A DNA stretch of 64,000 nucleotides, taken from the NCBI GenBank assembly GCA_910578475.1, contig CAJTRK010000004.1, forward strand, positions 98,698-162,697, written 5' to 3'. Shown one piece after another: positions 8,543-16,612 of this stretch (the stretch's first letter is position 1; each line of letters opens with the position of its first letter). The notes beneath the pieces were generated by a model. That model searched no databases. It saw nothing but the letters and a program-made list of their open reading frames with translations, and had not been told where the DNA came from. Made by a program: the position numbers and the translations under genes. The stretch is from an uncultured Lachnospiraceae bacterium (GTDB lineage Bacteria > Bacillota > Clostridia > Lachnospirales > Lachnospiraceae).

Positions 8543-10033
8543 ATGCAAACAAAGAATTACCAGTTCTGGTTCTGTACCGGTTCACAGGATTTGTACGGAG
8601 ATGATTGTCTGAGAAAAGTAGCGGAGCATTCGGCCAAAATTGTAGAAGGATTGAACGCTTCCGGAAAGCTGCCTTTCGAGGTTGTCTTAAAGCCGACGCT
8701 GATTAGCCAGGCATCCATTCGCAAGACTTTTAACGATGCAAATAACGATGATTTATGTGCGGGCGTCATCACATGGATGCACACCTTTTCCCCGGCCAAG
8801 ATGTGGATACTCGGCCTGAAGGAATTTAAAAAACCGCTTTGTCATCTGCATACACAGTTTAACGAAGAGCTTCCGTATGATACAATTGATATGGATTTTA
8901 TGAATGAGAACCAGTCGGCTCATGGCGACAGGGAATACGGCCATATCGTAAGCCGCATGGGAATTGAGCGGAAAATCATAGTCGGACACTGGGCATCGGA
9001 ACGCGTACAGGAGCAGCTTGCGGGCTGGATGAGAACGGCGCTTGGCGTCATCGAATCTTCTCATGTCAGAGTATGCCGTTTTGGCGACAATATGAACAAC
9101 GTAGCCGTGACGGAAGGCGATAAGGTAGAAGCGCAGATTAAGTTCGGTTGGGAAATCGACCATTACTGCGTCAATGATTTGGTAGAATATGTGGACGCCG
9201 TACCCCAGGGCGATGTGGATGCTCTCGTGGAAGAGTATTACAGCAGCTATAAGATTATCGACGAAGGCAGAGACTTAAACGAGTTCAGAAAACATGTGGC
9301 GGTTCAGGCGAGACAGGAAATCGGCATTGAGAAGTTCCTGAAAGAAAATGATTACCATGCGGTTGTTACACATTTCGGTATGCTTGGCGGACTGCAGCAG
9401 CTGCCCGGTCTTTCCATTCAGAGACTGATGCAGAAAGGCTACGGATTCGGCGCGGAAGGCGACTGGAAAGTAGCGGCTATGGTACGTCTGATGAAACTGA
9501 TGACGGCCGACATCAAAGATGCCAAAGGAACTTCCATGATGGAAGATTATACTTATAATCTTGTTCCCGGAAAAGAAGGCATTTTACAGGCGCATATGCT
9601 GGAAGTATGTCCTTCCGTTGCAGAAGGGGAAATCGGCATTAAGGTATGTCCGCTTTCCATGGGCAACAGAGAAGACCCCGCGCGTCTCGTATTCACTTCC
9701 AAAACGGGCCCGGCAGTTGCCTGCTCGTTGGTTGACCTCGGAACGAGATTCCGCCTTCTTATCAATGCGGTAGATTGTAAGAAAGTAGAGAAGCCAATGC
9801 CGAAACTTCCGGTCGGCACGGCATTCTGGACGCCGCAGCCGAATCTGGAAATCGGAGCGACGGCATGGATTCTTGCCGGCGGCGCGCATCATACGGCATT
9901 CTCTTATGATTTGACGGTAGAGCAGATGGAAGACTGGGCGGCAGCGATGGGAATCGAAAGCGTTGTCATTGATAAAAACACCAATATCCGCGATTTCAAG
10001 AAGGAACTGCGGTGGAATCATGCTGCATTTTGA
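8543..10033 (+). CDS. araA: L-arabinose isomerase
   Basis: About 496 residues, the usual size for AraA, which converts L-arabinose to L-ribulose in the cytoplasm using a divalent metal. Recognisable AraA blocks are FWFCTGSQDLYG at the start, TWMHTFSPAKMW, LHTQFNEELPYDTIDMDFMN, the metal/catalytic segments GFGAEGDWK, MMEDYTYNL and AHMLEVCPS, and GGAHHTAFSYDL near the end. ATG 8543 follows GGAGG (8532-8536) by six bases; an ATG further upstream would overlap that site. It is the first enzyme of the araA-kinase-araD run and lies just behind a matching transporter. Confidence 0.95.
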   Translation: MQTKNYQFWFCTGSQDLYGDDCLRKVAEHSAKIVEGLNASGKLPFEVVLKPTLISQASIRKTFNDANNDDLCAGVITWMHTFSPAKMWILGLKEFKKPLCHLHTQFNEELPYDTIDMDFMNENQSAHGDREYGHIVSRMGIERKIIVGHWASERVQEQLAGWMRTALGVIESSHVRVCRFGDNMNNVAVTEGDKVEAQIKFGWEIDHYCVNDLVEYVDAVPQGDVDALVEEYYSSYKIIDEGRDLNEFRKHVAVQARQEIGIEKFLKENDYHAVVTHFGMLGGLQQLPGLSIQRLMQKGYGFGAEGDWKVAAMVRLMKLMTADIKDAKGTSMMEDYTYNLVPGKEGILQAHMLEVCPSVAEGEIGIKVCPLSMGNREDPARLVFTSKTGPAVACSLVDLGTRFRLLINAVDCKKVEKPMPKLPVGTAFWTPQPNLEIGATAWILAGGAHHTAFSYDLTVEQMEDWAAAMGIESVVIDKNTNIRDFKKELRWNHAAF

Positions 10034-10073
10034 TTCTTTTGAAAAACTCATTCAGGAAAAGGAGGATGTTACT

Positions 10074-11678
10074 ATGGGGTTTACAACGGAAGAAGTAAAA
10101 AAACAGATTGAAGAGGGACGCACCGCGCTCGGCATCGAACTCGGCTCGACCAGAATCAAAGCGGTTCTGGTGGCGGAAGACAATACGCCGATTGCCGGCG
10201 GCGCGCATGACTGGGAGAACCGGCTGGAGAACGGTATCTGGACTTACAGTCTGGACGATGTATGGAACGGTTTACAGGATTGTTACAGAGACCTTGCGGA
10301 AGATGTGCAGAAACAATATGGCGTGGAATTACAGAAAATCGGTGCAATCGGATTCAGCGCGATGATGCACGGTTATATGGCTTTTGACGAAAAAGGGGAA
10401 CTGCTCGTGCCTTTCCGTACCTGGAGAAACACGATTACGGGACAGGCATCCGAGAAACTGACGGAAGTATTCCATTATCATATCCCGCAGAGATGGAGCA
10501 TTGCGCATCTGTATCAGGCGATTCTGAACGGGGAAGAACATGTGTCTTCGGTTCGCTTCTTTACCACACTGGCCGGCTATGTGCATTGGAAACTGACGGG
10601 CGAGAAGGCGCTCGGCGTCGGAGAAGCATCCGGTATGTTCCCGATAGACATCGAGACGGGCGATTTTAACAATAAGATGATAGCGCAGTTTGACGAACTC
10701 GTTGCCGATAAGAATTTCTCCTGGAAACTGCGAGAAATCATGCCGAAGGTTCTGACCGCAGGCGAAGCGGCGGGAACACTGACGGCAGAAGGCGCCGCAT
10801 TACTGGACCCGACAGGAAAATTACAGGCGGGCGCGCCGCTCTGTCCTCCGGAAGGCGATGCGGGAACCGGCATGGCGGCTACCAACTCCGTAGCGCGCAG
10901 AACCGGTAATGTGTCCGCCGGAACGAGCGTGTTCGCAATGATAGTTCTGGAAAAAGAGTTGAAAAAAGTATATGATGCAATCGACCTTGTCACGACGCCG
11001 GACGGCAGCCTTGTGGCGATGGTGCATTGCAACAACTGTACTTCGGATTTGAATGCCTGGGTAAACATCTTCAAAGAATTTATGGAGAGCATGGGCATGA
11101 AAGCAGATATGAACGAACTGTTTGGAACTCTATACCGCAAGGCTCTGGAAGGTGACGCGGACTGCGGCGGACTGTTGGCGTACAATTACTTTTCAGGAGA
11201 GCATATTACGGGATTTGAAGAAGGAAGACCGTTGTTTGTCCGTACACCGTCCGACAATTTTAACCTCGCGAACTTTATGAGAGTGCATCTTTTTACAGCG
11301 CTCGGCGCGTTAAAGACCGGTCTCGATATCCTGCTCAAAGAAGAAGGCGTTCAGGTAGATGAGATGCTCGGACATGGCGGGTTGTTCAAGACCAAAGGCG
11401 TAGGCCAGCGCATCATGGCAGCGGCAATCAATGCTTCCGTCAGCGTTATGGAGACGGCGGGCGAAGGCGGCGCATGGGGCATGGCGCTGTTAGCGTCCTA
11501 TATGCTGCATAAGGAAGACGGAGAAACTCTGCCGGCATTCCTTGAGAAGAAAGTATTTGCGGGACAGGAAGGCACGAAGGAAGCGCCCTGCAAAGAGGAT
11601 GTAGAGGGCTTTGATAAGTTTATGGAGCGTTATGCGAAAGGGCTTGCAATCGAGCGTGCGGCGGTAGAGAATTTATAA
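10074..11678 (+). CDS. araB: FGGY-family carbohydrate kinase, probable L-ribulokinase
   Basis: About 534 residues with FGGY kinase features: an N-terminal phosphate-binding loop (GIELGSTRIKAVL), GFSAMMHGYMAFDEKG, a substrate-region GEASGMFPID, SAGTSVFAMI, and the C-terminal EMLGHGGLFKTKGVGQR and GEGGAWGMALLA. In sequence style it is closer to xylulokinase-like members than to classical Bacillus AraB. Position between araA and araD makes L-ribulose the likely substrate (L-ribulose + ATP to L-ribulose 5-phosphate); xylulose is the alternative. ATG 10074 has AAAGGAGG a few bases upstream. It lies 40 bases after araA. Confidence 0.82.
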   Translation: MGFTTEEVKKQIEEGRTALGIELGSTRIKAVLVAEDNTPIAGGAHDWENRLENGIWTYSLDDVWNGLQDCYRDLAEDVQKQYGVELQKIGAIGFSAMMHGYMAFDEKGELLVPFRTWRNTITGQASEKLTEVFHYHIPQRWSIAHLYQAILNGEEHVSSVRFFTTLAGYVHWKLTGEKALGVGEASGMFPIDIETGDFNNKMIAQFDELVADKNFSWKLREIMPKVLTAGEAAGTLTAEGAALLDPTGKLQAGAPLCPPEGDAGTGMAATNSVARRTGNVSAGTSVFAMIVLEKELKKVYDAIDLVTTPDGSLVAMVHCNNCTSDLNAWVNIFKEFMESMGMKADMNELFGTLYRKALEGDADCGGLLAYNYFSGEHITGFEEGRPLFVRTPSDNFNLANFMRVHLFTALGALKTGLDILLKEEGVQVDEMLGHGGLFKTKGVGQRIMAAAINASVSVMETAGEGGAWGMALLASYMLHKEDGETLPAFLEKKVFAGQEGTKEAPCKEDVEGFDKFMERYAKGLAIERAAVENL

Positions 11679-11762
11679 GAGACGGAAGAAAATCCGCCGT
11701 GCTTTTGACAGAACGGCTGGAAAGTCGTATCAGAATTATAAAAAAGAAAGGAATCCGGGACG

Positions 11763-12461
11763 ATGTTAGAAGAATTAAAGAAACGCGTTTATGAAGCGAA
11801 TATGCTTTTGCCGAAGTATGGACTTGTTACTTTCACATGGGGAAATGTCAGCGAAATTGACGAAGAATCCGGTATTTTTGCGATTAAGCCCTCCGGTGTG
11901 GACTATGATAAACTGACGCCGGAAGATATGGTGCTGATGGATTTGAACGGAAATAAGGTGGAAGGCCGCTACAATCCTTCCTCCGACACACCGACGCATC
12001 TGGAGCTGTATAAGGCTTATCCGAAGATTGGAGGTATTGTACATACCCATTCTTCCTATGCGACGAGTTGGGCGCAGGCGGGGAGAAGCATTCCATGCTA
12101 TGGAACAACCCATGCGGATTACATTTACGGGGAAGTGCCCTGTCTGCGGTGTCTGACGGAAGAGGAAATTGCGGAGGCTTATGAACAGAACACGGGGCTT
12201 CTGATTGTGAGCGAGTTTACGAGGATGGGAAAGGACGTTATGGCGGTTCCCGCAGTCCTCTGCAAGAACCACGGCCCTTTTGCATGGGGAAAAAATGCGA
12301 ACGATGCGGTACATAATGCCGTAGTTCTGGAAGAAGTAGCCAAGATGGCTTACAGAGCGGAGACAATCAACGCCCGCATTCAGCCGGCGCCGCAGGAATT
12401 ACAGGATAAGCATTATTACAGAAAGCATGGCGCAAACGCTTATTACGGACAGGGAAACTGA
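11763..12461 (+). CDS. araD: L-ribulose-5-phosphate 4-epimerase
   Basis: About 232 residues, a typical class II aldolase/AraD length. It epimerises L-ribulose 5-phosphate to D-xylulose 5-phosphate. Zinc-binding histidines are visible in HTHSSYATSWAQ and CKNHGPFAWG. The segments FTWGNVSEID, KPSGVDYDKL, SSDTPTHLELYKAYP and GTTHADYIYGEVPC are family hallmarks. GAAAGGAAT precedes ATG 11763. It closes the arabinose-specific steps; the product feeds the transketolase encoded next. Confidence 0.95.
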   Translation: MLEELKKRVYEANMLLPKYGLVTFTWGNVSEIDEESGIFAIKPSGVDYDKLTPEDMVLMDLNGNKVEGRYNPSSDTPTHLELYKAYPKIGGIVHTHSSYATSWAQAGRSIPCYGTTHADYIYGEVPCLRCLTEEEIAEAYEQNTGLLIVSEFTRMGKDVMAVPAVLCKNHGPFAWGKNANDAVHNAVVLEEVAKMAYRAETINARIQPAPQELQDKHYYRKHGANAYYGQGN

Positions 12462-12532
12462 CACAGGCCGGCAGTTTGGCAGTATCAAAGTGTTGAAAAA
12501 GCAATTTTTGGGTAGAGCTATACGACCCGTTG

Positions 12533-12541
12533 TGGTAAAAT
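12533..12541 (+). promoter_or_regulatory. Extended -10 promoter immediately before the structured repeat
   Basis: TGG followed by TAAAAT fits an extended -10 (TGn-TAnAAT). No good -35 is visible. The first repeat module begins at the next base. The same arrangement (TGG-TATAAT) precedes the related repeat at 38.47 kb, which strengthens the call. Confidence 0.4.
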
Positions 12542-12731
12542 GTATTCGTGCAAAAGAAAAGCAAGCGTCTGCGAAGCAGACATTTGGTTTTCATGCACGA
12601 ATAACGAGCAAACGCCCGATGAAATCGGGCAAGGAGTGCGAAAGCACGAGTTTGCGAGTAACAAAGTATTCGTGCAAAAGAAAAGCAAGCGTCTGCGAAG
12701 CAGACATTTGGTTTTCATGCACGAATAACGA
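12542..12731 (+). repeat. Structured intergenic repeat, modules A-B-A, upstream of transketolase
   Basis: Two identical 66-base A modules (12542-12607 and 12666-12731) flank one B module. Each A module is a long hairpin: ends TATTCGTGCA and TGCACGAATA pair, and the centre is GTCTGC-gaa-GCAGAC. Module B opens with GCAAAC (12608-12613) and closes with GTTTGC, enclosing GCCCGAT-gaa-ATCGGGC and GTGC-gaaa-GCAC, like a three-way junction. A differently worded version with the same architecture lies at 38475-38707. It fills the 308-base gap between araD and the transketolase gene and contains no credible gene. Confidence 0.85.
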
Positions 12732-12769
12732 ATAGCAAGGAATATAAAATAAAAGCATGGAGGATGACA

Positions 12770-13606
12770 ATGAACAAGTTAGAGTTACAGAAAACAGCTA
12801 ATGAAGTTCGTAAAGGTATTGTCACAGCAGTTCATGGCGCGAAGGCCGGACATCCCGGCGGCTCCTTATCTGCTGCGGATATTTTTACTTATCTTTATTT
12901 TGAGGAAATGAATATCGACCCGAAAAATCCCAGGATGGAAGGCAGAGACCGATTCGTACTGTCCAAAGGACATACGGCTCCGGGACTGTATTCCGTACTT
13001 GCAAACCGCGGATATTTTCCGGTAGAGGATTTGCCGACACTGCGTCATCTCGGTTCCTATTTACAGGGACATCCCTGTATGCAGGAGACACCTGGCGTCG
13101 ATATGTCATCGGGTTCTCTCGGACAGGGCATTTCTGCGGCGGTAGGCATGGCGCTTGCCGGTAAAATGGATAATAAAGATTACAGAGTATATACACTGTT
13201 AGGCGACGGTGAGATTCAGGAAGGACAGGTATGGGAAGCATCCATGTTTGCCGGCCACAGAAAACTGGACAATCTGGTAGTCATCGTGGACAATAACGGA
13301 TTGCAGATTGACGGTAAAATCGATGATGTTTGTTCTCCTTATCCAATCGACAAGAAATTTGAAGCGTTCAATTTCCATGTAATCAATATCGACGGCAATG
13401 ATTTTGACCAGATTGATGCGGCATTTAAGGAAGCAAAAAATACCAAAGGCATGCCGACGGCGATTATCTGCAAGACGCTGAAAGGAAAAGGCGTATCTTT
13501 TATGGAAGGCAGCGCAGGCTGGCATGGAAAAGCGCCAAATGATGAAGAGTATGCAGTTGCAATGGCAGATTTGGAGAAAGTAGGTGAAGCATTATGTCAG
13601 AAGTAA
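12770..13606 (+). CDS. Transketolase, N-terminal (thiamine diphosphate-binding) subunit
   Basis: About 278 residues. Together with the next gene it replaces a single-chain transketolase, moving two-carbon units between pentose and other sugar phosphates. Seen here: AVHGAKAGHPGGSLSAADI, SKGHTAPGLYSVLA, SGSLGQGISAAVGMALAGK and the thiamine/Mg motif LLGDGEIQEGQVWEA followed by DNNGLQIDG. ATG 12770 sits six bases after GGAGG; ATG 12764 directly abuts it. The 3' end overlaps the second subunit by 13 bases, indicating translational coupling. It follows araD and handles its product. Confidence 0.93.
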   Translation: MNKLELQKTANEVRKGIVTAVHGAKAGHPGGSLSAADIFTYLYFEEMNIDPKNPRMEGRDRFVLSKGHTAPGLYSVLANRGYFPVEDLPTLRHLGSYLQGHPCMQETPGVDMSSGSLGQGISAAVGMALAGKMDNKDYRVYTLLGDGEIQEGQVWEASMFAGHRKLDNLVVIVDNNGLQIDGKIDDVCSPYPIDKKFEAFNFHVINIDGNDFDQIDAAFKEAKNTKGMPTAIICKTLKGKGVSFMEGSAGWHGKAPNDEEYAVAMADLEKVGEALCQK

Positions 13607-14535
13607 AGAAAATAGCAACAAGAGAAAGCTATGGTAATGCGCTGGTAGAATGCGGGGCGGATTTCCCGAATCTGGTTGTTTTGGATGCAGACCTTGCGGG
13701 AGCGACCAAGACCGGCGTTTTCCAGAAAGCATATCCGGACCGCCATATCGATTGCGGTATTGCGGAATGTAATATGACAGGCATCGCGGCAGGACTCGCT
13801 ACCTGCGGTAAAGTGCCTTTTATCAGCTCCTTCGCCATGTTTGCGGCGGGCCGTAACTTTGAACAGGTTCGTAACTCCATCGGTTATCCGCATTTGAATG
13901 TAAAAATCGGCGGAACCCATGCGGGCATTACGGTAGGCGAAGACGGTGCGACCCATCAGTGCAACGAAGATGTGGCGTTGATGAGAACCATTCCGGGCAT
14001 GACTGTTATCGTTCCGGCAGACGATGTGGAAGCGAAAGCGGCCGTCAGAGCGGCAATCGAGAAGGAAGGCCCTGTATATCTGAGATTCGGACGTGCGGCA
14101 GTTCCGGTCATCAATGACAGACCCGATTATAAATTTGAAATCGGCAAAGGCGTTCTGCTTAAAGAAGGAAACGACGTGACAATCGTTGCAAGCGGCATTA
14201 CCGTAGCATCCGCACTGGAAGCGGCAGAAATGCTTGCGGCAGATGGCATCAGCGCGGAAGTCATCAATATCCATACCATCAAACCGCTTGATAAAGACCT
14301 GATTATCGCATCCGCAAAGAAGACCGGCAAGGTAGTTACCGCGGAGGAACACAGCATAATCGGAGGCTTAGGCAGCGCGGTATGTGACTGCCTGTCTGAA
14401 AACCATCCGACTCCTGTTATGAAAATCGGTATGCAGGACGTATTCGGCGAGTCCGGTACGGCGGCGGCGCTGGTTGAGAAATACGGTCTGGACGGAAAAG
14501 GCATTTACGCAAAAGTAAAGGAATTCGTATCATAA
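13594..14535 (+). CDS. Transketolase, C-terminal (pyrimidine-binding) subunit
   Basis: About 313 residues, matching the pyrimidine-binding and C-terminal domains of transketolase. The catalytic glutamate region is IDCGIAECNMTGIAAGLA, followed by FAMFAAGRNFEQVRNS and GGTHAGITVGEDGATHQ. The C-terminal domain has TAEEHSIIGGLGSAVC and GMQDVFGESG. It must associate with the upstream N-terminal subunit to be active. ATG 13594 lies inside the upstream gene, and no ribosome site better than GTAGGTGAAG is present. Confidence 0.93.
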   Translation: MSEVKKIATRESYGNALVECGADFPNLVVLDADLAGATKTGVFQKAYPDRHIDCGIAECNMTGIAAGLATCGKVPFISSFAMFAAGRNFEQVRNSIGYPHLNVKIGGTHAGITVGEDGATHQCNEDVALMRTIPGMTVIVPADDVEAKAAVRAAIEKEGPVYLRFGRAAVPVINDRPDYKFEIGKGVLLKEGNDVTIVASGITVASALEAAEMLAADGISAEVINIHTIKPLDKDLIIASAKKTGKVVTAEEHSIIGGLGSAVCDCLSENHPTPVMKIGMQDVFGESGTAAALVEKYGLDGKGIYAKVKEFVS

Positions 14536-14555
14536 TTTTACATACTAACCTCTAT

Positions 14556-14737
14556 GATTCCGCTTTACGGAATCTCAAATCCATGCGGAGAATGCCCGTT
14601 TTTCGGCATTCTCTGGCGTGAGAAAAGTCTGCAAAGCAGACATAGAATTTCTCCACGAAACAGCCTCTGCTGTGAGTGGTTAGAAGTTCTTCTCACGCTA
14701 TTTTTACACAGAAGAATGGCTCTCAGGAGCCATTCTT
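14556..14737 (+). other. Intergenic cluster of hairpins between transketolase and rpe
   Basis: The 270-base gap has no gene but several perfect stems: GATTCCG/CGGAATC (14556-14574), GAGAATGCC/GGCATTCTC (14588-14613), GCGTGAGAA (14616-14624) with TTCTCACGC (14690-14698) enclosing GTCTGC-aaa-GCAGAC (14627-14641), and AAGAATGGCTC/GAGCCATTCTT (14712-14737, 4-base loop). The core GTCTGC...GCAGAC inside a CGTGAGAAA-type outer stem resembles the A module of the repeats at 12.5 kb. None has a clear T-tract. Confidence 0.7.
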
Positions 14738-14808
14738 CATGAATGCGCACAGCGAACGGCATTCGCACGCAAATGGCGCAGGCTGAGAGAAAGGCAGGGA
14801 AAATTACC

Positions 14809-15504
14809 GTGAAAAAAATTTTATCGCCGTCGATTCTTGCAGCGGATTTCGGCATCTTGGGAAAACAGATTATGGAAGCGGATGAGGCAGGCGCGGAATA
14901 TATTCATATTGACGTTATGGATGGCGTGTTCGTACCGTCAATTTCTTTTGGGATGCCTGTTATTTCGACGATTAGAAAGGTAACCGGTAAATTTTTTGAC
15001 GTGCATCTGATGATTATAGAGCCGGAACGCTACATTGAAGAATTTGCAAAATGCGGAGCGGACGGCATTACGTTTCATTTGGAAGCGACCGAAGACGTGG
15101 ACGGCGTAATAGAAAAGATACACCGTGCAGGCTGCAAAGCAGGCCTTTCCATTAAGCCGGCGACGCCTGTCGAAGCGGTAAGACCGTATCTTGAAAAACT
15201 GGATATGCTCCTGATTATGACGGTGGAACCCGGATTTGGAGGACAGAAATATATTCCCGATTCGACGGAACGCATCAGGGAAGCGCGCCGGATGGCGGAA
15301 GAAGCGGGTCTTGCTTTGGACATTCAGGTAGACGGCGGTATTACGGCGGATAACGTTTCCGTTGTTCTGAATGCAGGCGCGAATGTGATTGTGGCAGGCT
15401 CTTCTGTTTTTCGCGGAAATATTGGAGAGAATGTCCGGCAGTATCAGGAAATTTTTTCGGAAAAATCTTTCGCGCAGGAATCAGGAGATAACAGAAAGCA
15501 ATGA
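14809..15504 (+). CDS. rpe: Ribulose-phosphate 3-epimerase
   Basis: About 231 residues with a TIM-barrel. It interconverts D-ribulose 5-phosphate and D-xylulose 5-phosphate. Diagnostic segments are LSPSILAADFGILG, IHIDVMDGVFVPSISFG, DVHLMIIEPERYI, the phosphate-side MTVEPGFGGQKYI and the catalytic QVDGGITADN, then NVIVAGSSVFRG. I place the start at GTG 14809 (Val-Lys-Lys-Ile-Leu-Ser), since family members begin there and AGGCAGGGA lies upstream; an earlier ATG at 14743 would add 22 unrelated residues. Its last four bases overlap the start of the next gene. It completes the pentose-phosphate set started by araA. Confidence 0.93.
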   Translation: MKKILSPSILAADFGILGKQIMEADEAGAEYIHIDVMDGVFVPSISFGMPVISTIRKVTGKFFDVHLMIIEPERYIEEFAKCGADGITFHLEATEDVDGVIEKIHRAGCKAGLSIKPATPVEAVRPYLEKLDMLLIMTVEPGFGGQKYIPDSTERIREARRMAEEAGLALDIQVDGGITADNVSVVLNAGANVIVAGSSVFRGNIGENVRQYQEIFSEKSFAQESGDNRKQ

Positions 15505-16373
15505 AAAAACTGGGAAGAAACGACCCGTGCTGGTGTCAGAGCGGGCGTAAATATAAAAGCTGTCATATGGCGTTTGATGAAAAAATACAGCGGTATGAAC
15601 TGGAAGGCCATATGGTTCCGACGCACGACATGCTAAAGACCAAAGAACAGATAGCGGGAATCAAAGAGAGCAGTAAGATTAATATTGCGGTGCTCGATTA
15701 TGTGGCGGAAAATATTCGAATCGGCATGTCAACGGAAGAAATAGACCGTCTCGTATATGAGAAAACGACGCAAATGGGAGGAATTCCGGCTTCTCTTGGA
15801 TATGACGGATTTCCCAAAAGCGTCTGTACATCTTTGAATGAGCAGGTCTGTCACGGAATCCCCTCGGAGAAGGATATTTTGAAGAGCGGTGATATCATCA
15901 ACGTGGATGCTTCCACGATTTATCATGGTTATTTCTCCGATTCTTCCAGAATGTTCATGCTCGGAGAAGTTGCGCCGGAAACGAAAAAGCTCGTTGAAAC
16001 AGCGCGCAGGTGTCTGGACATCGGGCTGGAACAGGTGAAGTCCTGGAATTTTCTGGGAGATATGGCACAGGCTATCAACGATTATGCGAAGTCGAACGGT
16101 TATTCCATTGTACGGGAAATCGGCGGACACGGCGTCGGGCTGGAATTTCACGAAGAGCCTTTTGTCAGCTATGTGACGAGCCGCGGAACGGAAATGCTGA
16201 TGGTTCCGGGCATGGTCTTTACGATTGAACCGATGGTAAATATGGGAAAGGCGGATATCTATATCGATGATGATAACGGATGGGTGGTGTATACCGAAGA
16301 CGGGAAGCCTTCCGCGCAATGGGAAATTACCGTGGCCGTTACCGAAGATGGATATGAAATTTTGACATGGTAA
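15501..16373 (+). CDS. map: Methionine aminopeptidase type I with N-terminal SEC-C zinc motif
   Basis: About 290 residues. The start carries a SEC-C metal-binding motif (RNDPCWCQSGRKYKSCH), followed by a type I methionine aminopeptidase domain that removes the initiator Met from new proteins. Metal ligands and catalytic residues appear in CHGIPS, NVDASTIYHGYFSDSS, GGHGVGLEFHEEP, FTIEPMV and QWEITVAVTEDG. The SEC-C extension is a known variant in clostridia and may help ribosome contact; that role is inference. ATGA overlap with rpe suggests coupling. A terminator follows at 16395. Confidence 0.92.
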   Translation: MKKLGRNDPCWCQSGRKYKSCHMAFDEKIQRYELEGHMVPTHDMLKTKEQIAGIKESSKINIAVLDYVAENIRIGMSTEEIDRLVYEKTTQMGGIPASLGYDGFPKSVCTSLNEQVCHGIPSEKDILKSGDIINVDASTIYHGYFSDSSRMFMLGEVAPETKKLVETARRCLDIGLEQVKSWNFLGDMAQAINDYAKSNGYSIVREIGGHGVGLEFHEEPFVSYVTSRGTEMLMVPGMVFTIEPMVNMGKADIYIDDDNGWVVYTEDGKPSAQWEITVAVTEDGYEILTW

Positions 16374-16394
16374 AATATCTTTTGACATCCAAAA

Positions 16395-16440
16395 AGCCGG
16401 AAAACATCGAATAAAACGGTGCTTTTCCGGTTCTTTATTT
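16395..16440 (+). terminator. Intrinsic terminator after map
   Basis: AGCCGGAAAA (16395-16404) pairs with TTTTCCGGTT (16423-16432), one G-T pair, followed by TCTTTATTT. It ends the rpe-map transcript. The remaining ~170 bases before the next gene show no other clear element. Confidence 0.75.
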
Positions 16441-16612
16441 ATGAAAATTTGTGAATTTTTCCGATATTGCATTTGGAAAATAATTCTGATATCGTACATT
16501 TACAATCTTTTGAATCATACATATCTGAGCTCAAAGTAATTCGGCGATTCGCCATGATTCCAATCGATTTTATGCAAAAACAAAACAGACAAAGGAAGGA
16601 GTATGTATTTTT

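Noticed and set aside
12542..12731. CRISPR array
   Set aside because: Repeat modules are 66 bases, palindromic, and separated by a structured constant module, not unique 30-40 base spacers; no cas genes.
12427..12735. Frames translating the A-B-A repeat
   Set aside because: Both strands give similar low-complexity products because the DNA is palindromic; no start signal and the repeat explains the openness.
13597..14352. Antisense frame opposite the second transketolase subunit
   Set aside because: Exact overlap with a firmly identified gene, no domain, no ribosome site.
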